DNA of 64,000 nt. Source: Actinomycetes bacterium (GTDB lineage: Bacteria > Actinomycetota > Actinomycetes > Actinomycetales > Dermatophilaceae). The notes under the pieces were generated by a model. It was not told where the DNA came from and did no database searches. It saw only the letters and a program-made list of their open reading frames with translations. The stretch covers positions 1-64,000 of the forward strand of contig JAEZWF010000003.1 of NCBI GenBank assembly GCA_023420415.1, given 5' to 3'. A program made the position numbers and the translations under genes. Shown one piece after another: positions 7,424 to 15,693 of this stretch. Position 1 is the stretch's first letter. Every line of letters starts with the position of its first letter.

Positions 7424-8559
7424 CGGTCTGGCGTGACGTCATCGGGCAGGAGCCCGCGGTGGCCACCTTGCAGCGGGCGGTGACCGTGCCCGGCGCGATG
7501 ACGCACGCGTGGCTGTTCACCGGGCCGCCGGGGTCGGGTCGTTCGGTCGCGGCGCGGGCTTTCGCCGCCGCCCTGGAGTGCCCGCGGCACGGGTGCGGCG
7601 AGTGCCGCGAGTGCCGCACCGCGCTCGACGGCAGCCACGCCGACGTCGACGTCATCGCCACCGAAGGCCTGTCGATCAAGGTCGAGCAGGCGCGAGAGCT
7701 CGCGCAGATGTCGGCCCTGCGCCCCTCCGTCGGGCCGTGGCGCGTCATCATCGTCGAGGACGCCGACCGGCTCACCGAACGCGCGGCCGACGCGCTGCTC
7801 AAGGCGATCGAAGAGCCTGTCGCCCGCACCGTCTGGGTGCTGTGCGCCCCGTCGGTCGAGGACGTCGTCATCACCTTGCGCTCGCGCTCGCGCCACGTGC
7901 GCCTGCGCACGCCCCCGGCCGAGGCCGTCGCCGAGCTGCTGCACCGGCGCGACGGCATCGAGATGCCGATGGCGATGTATGCCGCGCGGGCGGCCCAGAG
8001 CCACGTCGGCCTCGCGCGTCGGCTGGCGCGTGACGAGGGAGCCCGCATCCGACGCCGTGACGTGGTCGGGCTGGCCGGACGCATCCACGGCGTCGGCGAC
8101 GCCATCGGTGCGGCCGCCGACCTGGTCTCGATCGCCGACGAGGAGTCGTCGGCGGCGGCGACCGAGCGTGACGCCGCCGAGAAGACCAAGCTGATGGAGG
8201 TGCTCGGCGTCGACCCGGCGGCGCGCACCCAGCCTCCGCACATCCGCAGCCAGCTCGCCGCGCTCGAGCGCGAGCAGAAGGCTCGGGCGACGCGCCACTC
8301 CCGCGACGTGCTCGACCGCTCGCTGGTCGACCTGCTGTCGGTCTACCGCGATGCGCTGGTGCTGCACAGCGGGGCGAGCCTCGGGCTGGTCAACCAGGAC
8401 AACCTGCCCGCGGTGCAGGCACTGGCCCGGTCGATGCGACCCGAGCAGCTGCTCTCGGCGATGGACGCCATCGGCACCGCCCGCGAACGCATCGGCCTCA
8501 ACGTCGCGCCCCTGCTCGCACTCGAGGCGATGGCGATCTCGCTGCGCGTGCCCCGCTGA
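7420..8559 (+). CDS. holB: DNA polymerase III subunit delta'
   Basis: 379 aa. Delta' is the clamp-loader subunit that, with delta and gamma/tau, opens the beta sliding clamp. The AAA+ fold shows 'VIGQEPAVATLQRAV', a P-loop-like 'GPPGSGRS' in which the catalytic Lys is Arg, as expected for a delta' that does not hydrolyse ATP, and a four-Cys zinc module (residues about 47-60, CPRHGCGECRECR). The Walker B-like 'VIIVEDADRLTERAADALLKAIEEP' is clear, and the sensor region reads LRSRSRHV. It is translationally coupled to tmk through GTGA. Confidence 0.94.
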   Translation: MTVWRDVIGQEPAVATLQRAVTVPGAMTHAWLFTGPPGSGRSVAARAFAAALECPRHGCGECRECRTALDGSHADVDVIATEGLSIKVEQARELAQMSALRPSVGPWRVIIVEDADRLTERAADALLKAIEEPVARTVWVLCAPSVEDVVITLRSRSRHVRLRTPPAEAVAELLHRRDGIEMPMAMYAARAAQSHVGLARRLARDEGARIRRRDVVGLAGRIHGVGDAIGAAADLVSIADEESSAAATERDAAEKTKLMEVLGVDPAARTQPPHIRSQLAALEREQKARATRHSRDVLDRSLVDLLSVYRDALVLHSGASLGLVNQDNLPAVQALARSMRPEQLLSAMDAIGTARERIGLNVAPLLALEAMAISLRVPR

Positions 8560-8567
8560 GGCGCCTG

Positions 8568-8580
8568 TAGCGTCGGGGCC
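8568..8580 (+). promoter_or_regulatory. Leaderless-type -10 box for the peptidase lipoprotein
   Basis: TAGCGT (8568-8573) is followed by 7 nt and then ATG 8581, the same geometry as at tmk. It lies just after the holB stop. Confidence 0.55.
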
Positions 8581-10122
8581 ATGCAGACGCGGCGGTGGGC
8601 AGTGGTGGCGGGCGTGGTCGCGCTCGCCGTGGGGGTGTCGGGGTGCTCGGTGCTGGAGGGCGACCCCAACAAGGCGCCCGAGCCGAGCATCACGATCAGC
8701 CGCACCCCACCGCCGGGGTCGGAGGCGCTGGCCAAGTTCTACTCCCAGGACCTCTCGTGGAAGGGCTGCGGGGTGGGCCAGTGCGCGGATCTCACTGTGC
8801 CGCTTGACTATTCGAAGCCGGACGGGGAGACGATCAAGATCTCGGTGCTGCGGATGCGGGCGACCCGGCCCAACGACCGTGAGGGGTCCATCGTCGTCAA
8901 CCCGGGCGGGCCGGGAGGCTCGGGCGTCGACTACGCCCGGGCTGCGGACTTCATCGTGGGCAAGCCGGTGCGGCAGCGGTTCGACATCGTGGGGTTCGAC
9001 CCGCGCGGCGTCGGCCGGTCCGACCCCGTGGACTGCCTGTCCGACGCCGGCATGGACCAGTTCCTCGGCAGCGAGCAGACACCCGACGACGCGACGGAGG
9101 CGCAGGACTTCATCGGCGAGGGCAAGAAGCTCGGTGACGGCTGCGTGCAGCTGAGCGGCGACCTGGCCGCCAACATCTCGACCGTCGACGCGGCCAAGGA
9201 CATGGACATCCTGCGGTCGGCCCTCGGCGACGCCAAGCTCAACTACCTCGGCAAGTCCTACGGCACGTACCTCGGTGCGATCTACGCCGACCTGTTCCCC
9301 AAGCTCGTCGGCCGGTTCGTGCTCGACGGGGTGCTGCCGCCCGACACGACCCCGGAGGAGAACGCGCTCGGTCAGGCCGAGGGCTTCGAGCGGGCGACCC
9401 GGGCCTGGGCGGCCGACTGCGTCGAGGGCGGCAGCTGCCCGCTGGGTGACTCGGTCGACTCCGTGATGGCCGGGATGCGGCAGATGTTCAAGGACCTCGA
9501 TGCCAACCCCGTGCCGGTGAGGGGTGACGCCCGGGTCAAGGAGCTCACCGAGGCGTGGGCGTCGACCGGTGTCGCGCAGGCGATGTACGACCAGGGCCAG
9601 TGGTCCACGCTCACCGACGCGATCGCCAAGGTGAAGCAGGGCGACGGCACCGACCTCATGGGCCTCGCCGACGCCTATGCGTCGCGTGACCCGGACGGCA
9701 GGTACACGAGCAACCTGCTCGAGGCGTTCTTCGCCATCTCGTGCCTCGACAACCCGGACTCACCGGATGCCTCGACCTACGAGGAGCGGGCGAAGAAGTT
9801 CTCGCAGAAGGCGCCGACCTGGGGTGCGTTCATGGCGTGGGGCGGCGCGGTGTGCGCGAAGTGGCCGGTGAAGTCCGACACCAAGCCGCACAAGGTCACC
9901 GCGGAGGGCAGTGGGCCGATCGTCGTCATCGGCACCACGCGTGACCCGGCCACGCCGTACGAGAACTCCGTGCGGCTCGCCGACCAGCTCGCGAACGGGC
10001 GGCTGATCAGCTTCGACGGTGACGGGCACACGGCATACGGCCGCTCGAACTCGTGCGTCGACAACGCCGTCAACGACTACTACACCGAGGGCAAGGCGCC
10101 ACCGGAGAAGCTCGACTGCTGA
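8581..10122 (+). CDS. Secreted alpha/beta-hydrolase peptidase (tripeptidyl aminopeptidase-like lipoprotein)
   Basis: 513 aa. A signal peptide ends in the lipobox VSGC, with Cys22 as the lipidated residue, so the enzyme is anchored outside the membrane. The alpha/beta-hydrolase core has the 'VNPGGPGGSG' oxyanion loop, the nucleophile elbow 'GKSYGTYLG' (Ser226), an acid region 'TTRDPATPYENS' (Asp about 455) and 'GDGHTAYG' (His about 482). The last ~100 residues match the TAP-like C-terminal domain found in Streptomyces SlpD/SlpE and tripeptidyl aminopeptidases, which trim N-terminal tripeptides from extracellular proteins. ATG 8581 is supported by the signal peptide and the -10 spacing. The gene is monocistronic, ending at a hairpin. 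Confidence 0.9.
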   Translation: MQTRRWAVVAGVVALAVGVSGCSVLEGDPNKAPEPSITISRTPPPGSEALAKFYSQDLSWKGCGVGQCADLTVPLDYSKPDGETIKISVLRMRATRPNDREGSIVVNPGGPGGSGVDYARAADFIVGKPVRQRFDIVGFDPRGVGRSDPVDCLSDAGMDQFLGSEQTPDDATEAQDFIGEGKKLGDGCVQLSGDLAANISTVDAAKDMDILRSALGDAKLNYLGKSYGTYLGAIYADLFPKLVGRFVLDGVLPPDTTPEENALGQAEGFERATRAWAADCVEGGSCPLGDSVDSVMAGMRQMFKDLDANPVPVRGDARVKELTEAWASTGVAQAMYDQGQWSTLTDAIAKVKQGDGTDLMGLADAYASRDPDGRYTSNLLEAFFAISCLDNPDSPDASTYEERAKKFSQKAPTWGAFMAWGGAVCAKWPVKSDTKPHKVTAEGSGPIVVIGTTRDPATPYENSVRLADQLANGRLISFDGDGHTAYGRSNSCVDNAVNDYYTEGKAPPEKLDC

Positions 10123-10130
10123 AGGGGTGT

Positions 10131-10160
10131 GCCCGCGGCGCGGTCCGGTATGCCGCGGGC
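10131..10160. terminator. Hairpin between convergent genes
   Basis: GCCCGCGGC (10131-10139) pairs with GCCGCGGGC (10152-10160) across a 12-nt loop. The 3' arm overlaps a GTATGCCG octamer. Confidence 0.6.
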
Positions 10161-10165
10161 GAGCC

Positions 10166-10945
10166 TCACCGGAAGGCGTAGACGACGGTGACCTTCACCG
10201 CGACATCCTGGCTGCCGGCCTGGATCGGCACGGCCGAGTCCTTGGCCGCCGAGGCGCTCACCCCGTAGCCCGTGGCCGGCTCCTTCGTGACCGACTCGGT
10301 CAGGGACACGACCTGACCCAGCTCGCGCCCCGTGGCCTTGGCGAACTGTTCCGCCTTCGCCTTGGCATTGGCGACGGCACGGTCGCGAGCTTCCTTCGCC
10401 AAGGTGCTGGTGTCGCCGATGTCGAGCCGGATGCCGTTGACCTGCAAGGCATTTCCACCTGCCTTGGTTGCGTCGGTGATGGCCGGGCCGGCTTTGCGCA
10501 GGTCGCGCAGCAGTGCGGTGACTCCCTCGGTGACGGTGTAGCCGTCGATGGTCGGGGTGCCCCTCTCGGGTGAGCTGTAGCTCGGTCGGATGTCGAGGCT
10601 CGAGGTCTGCAGGTCCTTGTCCGCGACACCGCTGCTGCGCAGGCTCGCCTGGACCTTGGACATCGTGTCGTTGGCTTCCCGCAGCGCGCCCTGCACCGAC
10701 CCGGCCTTGGTCGAGACCGACAGGTCGAGCCGCAGGGTGTCTGGTTTGCCGGCGGCCGTCGACTCACCGGTGACGGTGATGCCGGTGCTGGTGATGCCGG
10801 TGCCGGTGGGTGATGCCGCGGACGGCGAGGGAGGGTCGGTGACGGCGCTTGCCTGACTGGTGTGGGAGCCCAGCCAGAAGGCCGCTGCGAGGATCGCTGC
10901 CCCGGCGACCACGGCCGCCGTGCGAGGGACTGTCGAGGTGGTCAT
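10166..10945 (-). CDS. SIMPL-domain (DUF541) secreted protein
   Basis: 259 aa. A signal or anchor helix (about residues 5-28, VPRTAAVVAGAAILAAAFWL) and a Ser/Thr/Pro linker precede a SIMPL domain beginning 'ITSTGITVTGESTAAGKPDTLRLDLSV', with the family's '...DLQTSSLDIRPSYS' and 'RDRAVANAKAKAEQFAKATG' segments and a C-terminal strand 'DVAVKVTVVYAF'. Family members are periplasmic or exported proteins such as BP26 and YggE, tied loosely to oxidative stress and channel-like assemblies. ATG 10945 starts the signal helix. The role is unknown here. Confidence 0.85.
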   Translation of the reverse strand: MTTSTVPRTAAVVAGAAILAAAFWLGSHTSQASAVTDPPSPSAASPTGTGITSTGITVTGESTAAGKPDTLRLDLSVSTKAGSVQGALREANDTMSKVQASLRSSGVADKDLQTSSLDIRPSYSSPERGTPTIDGYTVTEGVTALLRDLRKAGPAITDATKAGGNALQVNGIRLDIGDTSTLAKEARDRAVANAKAKAEQFAKATGRELGQVVSLTESVTKEPATGYGVSASAAKDSAVPIQAGSQDVAVKVTVVYAFR

Positions 10946-11022
10946 GGTGCTGGGACGGGCGCGGCGGGACGGTCGGTTCCGGCGCCGGTCGCGCTCGTTT
11001 CGGCAATCTGCCGACCCATCCG

Positions 11023-11028
11023 TATACT
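11023..11028 (+). promoter_or_regulatory. -10 box (TATACT) for the tRNA-Thr gene
   Basis: TATACT is a near-consensus -10 hexamer 24 nt before the mature tRNA 5' end, so a short 5' leader would be removed by RNase P. The -35 is unclear; TTTCGG lies about 19 bp upstream. Confidence 0.55.
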
Positions 11029-11052
11029 CGACCTCCGTGCCCTCGGGCACCT

Positions 11053-11129
11053 GCCGCCTTAGCTCAGTCGGCCAGAGCGATTCACTCGTAATGAATAGGT
11101 CAAGGGTTCGATTCCCTTAGGCGGCTCCA
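11053..11129 (+). tRNA. tRNA-Thr (anticodon CGU)
   Basis: The acceptor arm GCCGCCT (11053-11059) pairs with AGGCGGC (11119-11125). The D-arm contains AGCTCAGTCGGCCAGAGC. The anticodon stem ATTCA/TGAAT encloses loop CTCGTAA with anticodon CGT at 11087-11089, which reads ACG codons. The T-arm has GGTTCGATTCC. The discriminator base is T, and CCA (11127-11129) is encoded. A GC-rich hairpin follows. Confidence 0.95.
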
Positions 11130-11133
11130 CCAT

Positions 11134-11167
11134 CGACGCGCTCCTCGAGTTCTCGGGGAGCGCGTCG
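11134..11167 (+). terminator. Hairpin terminator after tRNA-Thr
   Basis: CGACGCGCTCC (11134-11144) pairs with GGAGCGCGTCG (11157-11167) across a 12-nt loop, 5 nt after the encoded CCA. No T-run follows. Confidence 0.7.
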
Positions 11168-11255
11168 TCGTGTCCCGCCGGTTCGGCGCGAACCCGCTCG
11201 GCTGTTCGGCTGGGTTCGGGTCGGTGGAGCCCGTCACGGCGCGCGAACCGGTCAA

Positions 11256-11269
11256 ACGGTACGTACCGT
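11256..11269. promoter_or_regulatory. Perfect 14-bp palindrome ACGGTACGTACCGT
   Basis: The palindrome contains a possible -10 box (TACCGT, 11264-11269) that ends 6 nt before the small gene at 11276. Dyads of this kind are typical TetR-family operators. No partner regulator is adjacent, so the regulator would be encoded elsewhere. Confidence 0.55.
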
Positions 11270-11275
11270 GAAGGT

Positions 11276-11410
11276 ATGACCGAGCCGACCGACCACGCCG
11301 TGCGCGTGCGCACGCTGACGCCCGAGGAGCGTCGCGAGCTGGTCGACCTCATCGCGCGAGGCGCGTGGCGACTGTCCGGTCCGCAAACGGGCGACACCAG
11401 GGACGACTGA
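11276..11410 (+). CDS. Small hypothetical protein, 44 aa
   Basis: The frame ATG 11276 to TGA 11410 encodes a charged 44-residue protein beginning MTEPTDHAVRVRTLTPEERR and continuing with an amphipathic helix-like stretch ELVDLIARGAWRLSG. Codon use is GC3-rich and gene-like. The start lies 6 nt after a TACCGT -10-like box inside a perfect palindrome, and a GTATGCCG hairpin follows the stop. I recognise no family. It could be a small regulatory or toxin-like peptide, but nothing in the sequence says which. Confidence 0.55.
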   Translation: MTEPTDHAVRVRTLTPEERRELVDLIARGAWRLSGPQTGDTRDD

Positions 11411-11420
11411 CGCCACCCGG

Positions 11421-11443
11421 CGGCATACCCATGCTGTATGCCG
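11421..11443. terminator. Short CGGCATAC/GTATGCCG hairpin
   Basis: CGGCATAC (11421-11428) and GTATGCCG (11436-11443) form an 8-bp stem with a 7-nt loop, 10 nt after the small gene. The rest of the 11444-11669 leader before cvnA shows no clear promoter to me; a CATACT at 11499 lacks a well-placed -35. Confidence 0.6.
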
Positions 11444-11669
11444 TGTCGTAGGGCCCGATTTCACCCCATTGCCCCTCCCCACGAGCCGACATCGGGGCCA
11501 TACTGGGCCGCTGGTTGGAGGGGTCGACGCCGCGCCGGGAGCGGCTAGTCCGTTCGGCCAGTAGTGCGGAGTCCGAAGGTGCCACTGGTGCCGGTTGCCC
11601 GTCCCGCTCGTCCTTTCCCGGTCATAAGTTGCGGTTCGCCCGATGTTCGTCCCCAGGAAGGTGACTTGC

Positions 11670-14600
11670 GTGTCCAGACTGCAGTCGGCGGCTGGCCGTG
11701 CCACGCGAAGCTGGTCCTTCGGCCATTGGCCGTTGCGACGCAAGCTCGCCGCGGCGCTTGCCCTGCCCCTCCTCCTGGCGTTCGTCTTCGGTGGCCTGCG
11801 CGTCAGCAGTGACTACAACCAGTACCGCGAGCTGACCGGCGCCTCCGACGCCGCGAAGGTCCTGACCCCGCTGCTGGAGTTCAACGCCGCGACCCAGACG
11901 CTGGCCTCGTCCTCCGTGCCGGGCGGTCCGGCCCGCAACCCGTCCGTCATCGCCTACGACAACGCGGCGAAGAAGCTGCAGGACGCGGCCAAGGGCAACA
12001 TCACCGCCGCCGCCAAGCGCGCCGTCAGCTCGGCCCTCACCAACGGGCGCGGTGTCCGCACCGCCGTCGGGCAGGCCGGTGCCATGTCGGTCCTCATCGA
12101 CAAGGCCAACGGCACCTCGCAGTCCGCGTCGGACGCCGTCGCCGGCCTCGGCATCGGTCTCGACCCGCGCGCCACCCGTGGCCAGTCGGCCATCCAGGAC
12201 TCCATCGCCGCCCAGCGCGCGATGCTCGCCCAGCAGCTCAACCTCGCCAACTCGGACAACAGCGGTTCGCGCCAGGCCGCGCTCGGTGCGGTCGGTGCCG
12301 AGGCGTCGTTCCTCACCCGGCTCAAGGTCGAGGTCCAGCCCGGCAACGCCGCCGAGGCCCAGCGCCTCATCTACGACAACTTCCGTCGTGACGTGTCGCT
12401 GCAGGGTGGCGACATCCCGGACCAGCAGTTCCTCAGTGACTCCTACCGGGCCTCGATCGGGTCGTACCAGAAGGTGACCGCCGCCGAGCTGGCCACGCTT
12501 CAGGACTACCTCGGCGAGCAGGCCAGCCAGTACCGCACCCAGGCCCTGCTGACCGCCGGCCTCATGGCCATCGCCCTCGCGATCGCGCTCGCCATCGTCG
12601 TCGCCCTCGTGAAGTCGCTCCTCGGCCCGATCCGCGCGGTGCGCGCCGGCGCCCTCGACATCGCGAACCGGCGCCTGCCCGACGCCGTCGCTGCCATGCG
12701 TGACGGTGGTGAGGCGCCCGAGTTCGAGCCGATCCCCGTCACCACGCACGAGGAGATGGGCCAGCTCGCCCGAGCCGTGGACGACCTCCACACCCAGGCC
12801 CTCACCCTCGCCGGTGAGCAGGCTCGACTGCGGGTGCAGGTCGGGCACATGTTCGAGACCCTGTCTCGGCGCAGCACGTCCCTCATCGACCAGCAGCTGT
12901 CGCTCATCGAGCGCCTCGAGTCCGACGAGGAGGACCCGAAGCGGCTGCAGAGCCTGTTCCGGCTCGACCACCTCGCCGCTCGTATGCGCCGCAACTCCGA
13001 CTCGCTGCTCGTCCTCGCCGGCACCTCGACCCGCCGCGGAGTCTCCGGGGCCGTCGCGGTCTCGGACGCGGTCCGTGCGGCCGTGTCCGAGGTCGAGAAC
13101 TACGAGCGCATCGACATCGGCGACACCTCGAGCGACAAGGTGCTCGGCGCCGTCGGCTCCGACCTGATCCACCTGGTCGCCGAGGTCGTCGACAACGCCC
13201 TCGCCTACTCGCCCCCCACCACCCGCGTGGGCATCCGTGGCGCCCGCACGCCCGAAGGCGGACTCCTCATCGAGGTCACCGACCGTGGCCTGGGTATGCC
13301 GCCCAAGGAGCTTGCGGGCCTGAACGACCGCCTCGCGAACGGTGGCGACATCACCGCCGACACCGCGCGTCGCATGGGCCTGTTCGTGGTCGGCAGCCTG
13401 GCCAAGCGGCACGGCATCGCCGTGCGGCTGCGTCGCAACGGCGACGACAAGCAGGGCATCACCGTCTCCGTGCACCTGCCTGCCGGCCTGCTCGCCGACG
13501 CCGACACCACGACCGAGCGTCCACGGCCGGCTGCCGCCGCGGCCGCCGCACCGGCAGCACCCGAGGCGGGCCTGGCCCAGTCGGCGCCGCCCACGTCCGC
13601 CGTCGGCGGCACGACCAAGTCCGGTCTGCCGACCCGGGTTCGTGGCGCCAGCGGTGCACCGACCACGGCCGGACCCAGCCCTGTGCCCGGCGCCGCCAAG
13701 AAGCTACCGACCCGCACGCCCGGTGCCCACGGTCCCGGCACGCCCGCTGCCCCGGCTGCGCTGCCGACCCCGGCCAAGCCGGTCATCGACGGTGCCGAGC
13801 CGGTCGCCAAGGCCGGCGGCACGAACGGCAGCGAGACCAACGGCAACGAGACCAACGGCAACGAGACCAACCGGTCCACCGGTGCCGACGGCAATGGCCA
13901 CGGCAGCAATGGCCAGGACAACAACAGCCACGACAACAACAGCCACGACGGCACCAGCTCGACGTCGAACGGTGCCGAGCCCGTGGTCGAGGAGCCGAAG
14001 GCCGACGCGACGAACGTCGAGGCTGCGCCGGCTCCGGCCGAGTCGGACGCAGGACCGGACGCAGGGCCGGACGCAGAGCCCGTGGTGCTGTCCAAGGCGG
14101 GGCTGCCGGTCCGCAAGCCACGCGCCACCCAGATCACCGAGTACCGCGAGTTCGAGGACGCCCCGGCGCCCGCGACCGAGCCGAAGAGCGACGAGGCCCC
14201 CAGCCGCAGCTCCAAGCGGGAGGCGCCGGCCGCCAAGGGCAGCCGCCTCATGAACTGGCTGCCCGGACGCGCCGCCAAGGCCGCGGAGGCTGCCCGGCTC
14301 GAGGCCGAGGCGGGCGAGCCGCGCCAGATGCCGTCGAACCTGTCGGCCTGGCTGGACCACCGCGCCAAGATGGTCGAGGCCGCCAAGGCCCGCGAGGAGG
14401 GTGCCGCCGAGGGCGAGGTCGCCGAGAGCGAGACCGAGACCGAAGCCCAAGCTGAGGTCGAGGTCATCGAGACCGATGCGGCCGTGCACGTCCCGGACGA
14501 GTGGGTGGCCGAAGCCGGCATCACCGAGCAGGAGAGCGAGGCTCCGGCCGAGCCGGACGGCATACCGGTCGAGGCGCCGCAGGCGCACTCGGCGGAGCCC

Positions 14601-15284
14601 ACGGGCGACGCCGCCCTGCCGACGCGGGTGCCCGGTGCCACCGGCGCCCCGGAGGCGGCCCAGCTCGACGAGCCGGCCGCGTCCGCACCCACCGGTCGGC
14701 CGGCGGTTCGCGCCCACAACTCCTCGTTCTTCGGCGCCCGTCGCCGTGGGCCCGGGGAGGCGGCACCGGCGAACGAGCCGACCGAGGTCGAGCACCCGGT
14801 CCTCGAGGAGGCGCCAGTTGCCGAGGAGGCACTGGTCCTCGAGGAGGCGCCGGTTGCCGAGGTGGCGCCGGTTGCCGAGGAGACGCCAGTCGTCGACGAC
14901 CAGCCGGCCCCGGCCACGAACGAGAACGACACCCCCATCTTCCGCGCGATGATGTCGCGCTGGCTCACCGACGAGCCGGTCGAGACCACGACGGAGGACT
15001 GGGCCCCCACCGACGTCGACCAGGCATGGTCGGCCGCCGCACGAGTCGAGGAGACGCAACCGTTGGAGGAAAGCTCGGCCGGTCTCCCCATGCGCCGTCC
15101 CGGCAACCGGCTCATCCCCGGCGCGGCCGATGAGCCGACGCCCACCCAGGCAGCGCCCGCGACCTCGCGGCGTGACCCCGAAACCATCCGCCGCAACCTG
15201 AACCGCCACCAGAAGGGTGTGAGCGACGCTCGCACCGAGGCACAAGACGGAAACCACCGAGAGGAAGCCGATGTTCACCACTGA
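11670..15284 (+). CDS. cvnA: Conservon sensor kinase CvnA (NIT-HAMP-HATPase with long disordered tail)
   Basis: 1204 aa. TM1 (about 25-45), an extracellular helical domain of nitrate/nitrite-sensor (NIT) type (about 46-290), TM2 (about 291-315), HAMP (about 316-370), a helical region with LDHLAARMRRN (about 430-445) in the place of the usual His-box, and a HATPase_c domain (about 495-610: VAEVVDNALAYSPP, TDRGLGMPP, RMGLFVVGSLAKRHG). The remaining ~590 residues are low-complexity, with Asn/Gly runs, VLEEAPVAEE repeats and five LPxR(x)PG-like blocks. In Streptomyces, CvnA works with CvnB, C and D as a membrane complex resembling a eukaryotic GPCR/G-protein device. GTG 11670 is preferred over ATG 11643 because GGAAGGTG precedes it by about 6 nt. 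It overlaps cvnB by 14 nt. Confidence 0.92.
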   Translation: MSRLQSAAGRATRSWSFGHWPLRRKLAAALALPLLLAFVFGGLRVSSDYNQYRELTGASDAAKVLTPLLEFNAATQTLASSSVPGGPARNPSVIAYDNAAKKLQDAAKGNITAAAKRAVSSALTNGRGVRTAVGQAGAMSVLIDKANGTSQSASDAVAGLGIGLDPRATRGQSAIQDSIAAQRAMLAQQLNLANSDNSGSRQAALGAVGAEASFLTRLKVEVQPGNAAEAQRLIYDNFRRDVSLQGGDIPDQQFLSDSYRASIGSYQKVTAAELATLQDYLGEQASQYRTQALLTAGLMAIALAIALAIVVALVKSLLGPIRAVRAGALDIANRRLPDAVAAMRDGGEAPEFEPIPVTTHEEMGQLARAVDDLHTQALTLAGEQARLRVQVGHMFETLSRRSTSLIDQQLSLIERLESDEEDPKRLQSLFRLDHLAARMRRNSDSLLVLAGTSTRRGVSGAVAVSDAVRAAVSEVENYERIDIGDTSSDKVLGAVGSDLIHLVAEVVDNALAYSPPTTRVGIRGARTPEGGLLIEVTDRGLGMPPKELAGLNDRLANGGDITADTARRMGLFVVGSLAKRHGIAVRLRRNGDDKQGITVSVHLPAGLLADADTTTERPRPAAAAAAAPAAPEAGLAQSAPPTSAVGGTTKSGLPTRVRGASGAPTTAGPSPVPGAAKKLPTRTPGAHGPGTPAAPAALPTPAKPVIDGAEPVAKAGGTNGSETNGNETNGNETNRSTGADGNGHGSNGQDNNSHDNNSHDGTSSTSNGAEPVVEEPKADATNVEAAPAPAESDAGPDAGPDAEPVVLSKAGLPVRKPRATQITEYREFEDAPAPATEPKSDEAPSRSSKREAPAAKGSRLMNWLPGRAAKAAEAARLEAEAGEPRQMPSNLSAWLDHRAKMVEAAKAREEGAAEGEVAESETETEAQAEVEVIETDAAVHVPDEWVAEAGITEQESEAPAEPDGIPVEAPQAHSAEPTGDAALPTRVPGATGAPEAAQLDEPAASAPTGRPAVRAHNSSFFGARRRGPGEAAPANEPTEVEHPVLEEAPVAEEALVLEEAPVAEVAPVAEETPVVDDQPAPATNENDTPIFRAMMSRWLTDEPVETTTEDWAPTDVDQAWSAAARVEETQPLEESSAGLPMRRPGNRLIPGAADEPTPTQAAPATSRRDPETIRRNLNRHQKGVSDARTEAQDGNHREEADVHH

Positions 15285-15690
15285 CGCCATGGCCCAGCCC
15301 AAGGGCGAGTACGACTGGCTCGTGGCCAAGTTCGCGACCGAGACCCCCGGTGTGTCCCACGCCATCCTGGTCTCTGCCGACGGACTGCCCATGGCCTCCA
15401 GCGAGCAGCTCCCCCCGGAGCGCGCCGAGCAGATGGCCGCCGTGGCCTCCGGCATGGCGAGCCTCGCCTCGGGTGCGGCCCGCCTGTTCCAGGGTGGCAC
15501 CGTCCTGCAGTCCGTGATCGAGATGGAGCTCGGGTACCTCCTGCTGATGAGCGTCGGTGACGGGTCGCACCTCGCCGCCCTCACCGGCACCGACTCCGAC
15601 ATCGGTCAGGTCGGTTACGAGATGGCGGTCCTCGTCGACCGCGTCGGCCAGATGATCGACGCGGCTGCCCGGACCCCGATGTCGGGGTAA
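15271..15690 (+). CDS. cvnB: Conservon roadblock/LC7 protein CvnB
   Basis: 139 aa. It is a single roadblock/LC7 fold with the typical 'FATETPGVSHAILVSADGLPMASS', 'MAAVASGMASLASGAARLF' and 'YLLLMSVGDGSHLAALT' segments. Roadblock proteins act as scaffolds or GTPase modulators for small Ras-like GTPases, here probably CvnD. GAGAGGAAG precedes the ATG, which lies inside the end of cvnA, so translation is coupled. It is the homologue of mycobacterial Rv3364c-type proteins. Confidence 0.95.
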   Translation: MFTTDAMAQPKGEYDWLVAKFATETPGVSHAILVSADGLPMASSEQLPPERAEQMAAVASGMASLASGAARLFQGGTVLQSVIEMELGYLLLMSVGDGSHLAALTGTDSDIGQVGYEMAVLVDRVGQMIDAAARTPMSG

Positions 15691-15693
15691 GGG

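Noticed and set aside
11053..11129. tRNA-Thr as an integration site for a mobile element
   Set aside because: No integrase gene, no direct repeat of the tRNA 3' end and no change of gene character next to it.
11643..11669. ATG 11643 as the cvnA start
   Set aside because: It has no ribosome binding site, while GTG 11670 has GGAAGGTG at a good distance and begins just before the membrane helix.
13800..13970. Asn/Gly-rich repeats in cvnA as a CRISPR-like or regulatory repeat array
   Set aside because: Repeats are short, in frame and part of the disordered tail; there are no spacers of constant length.
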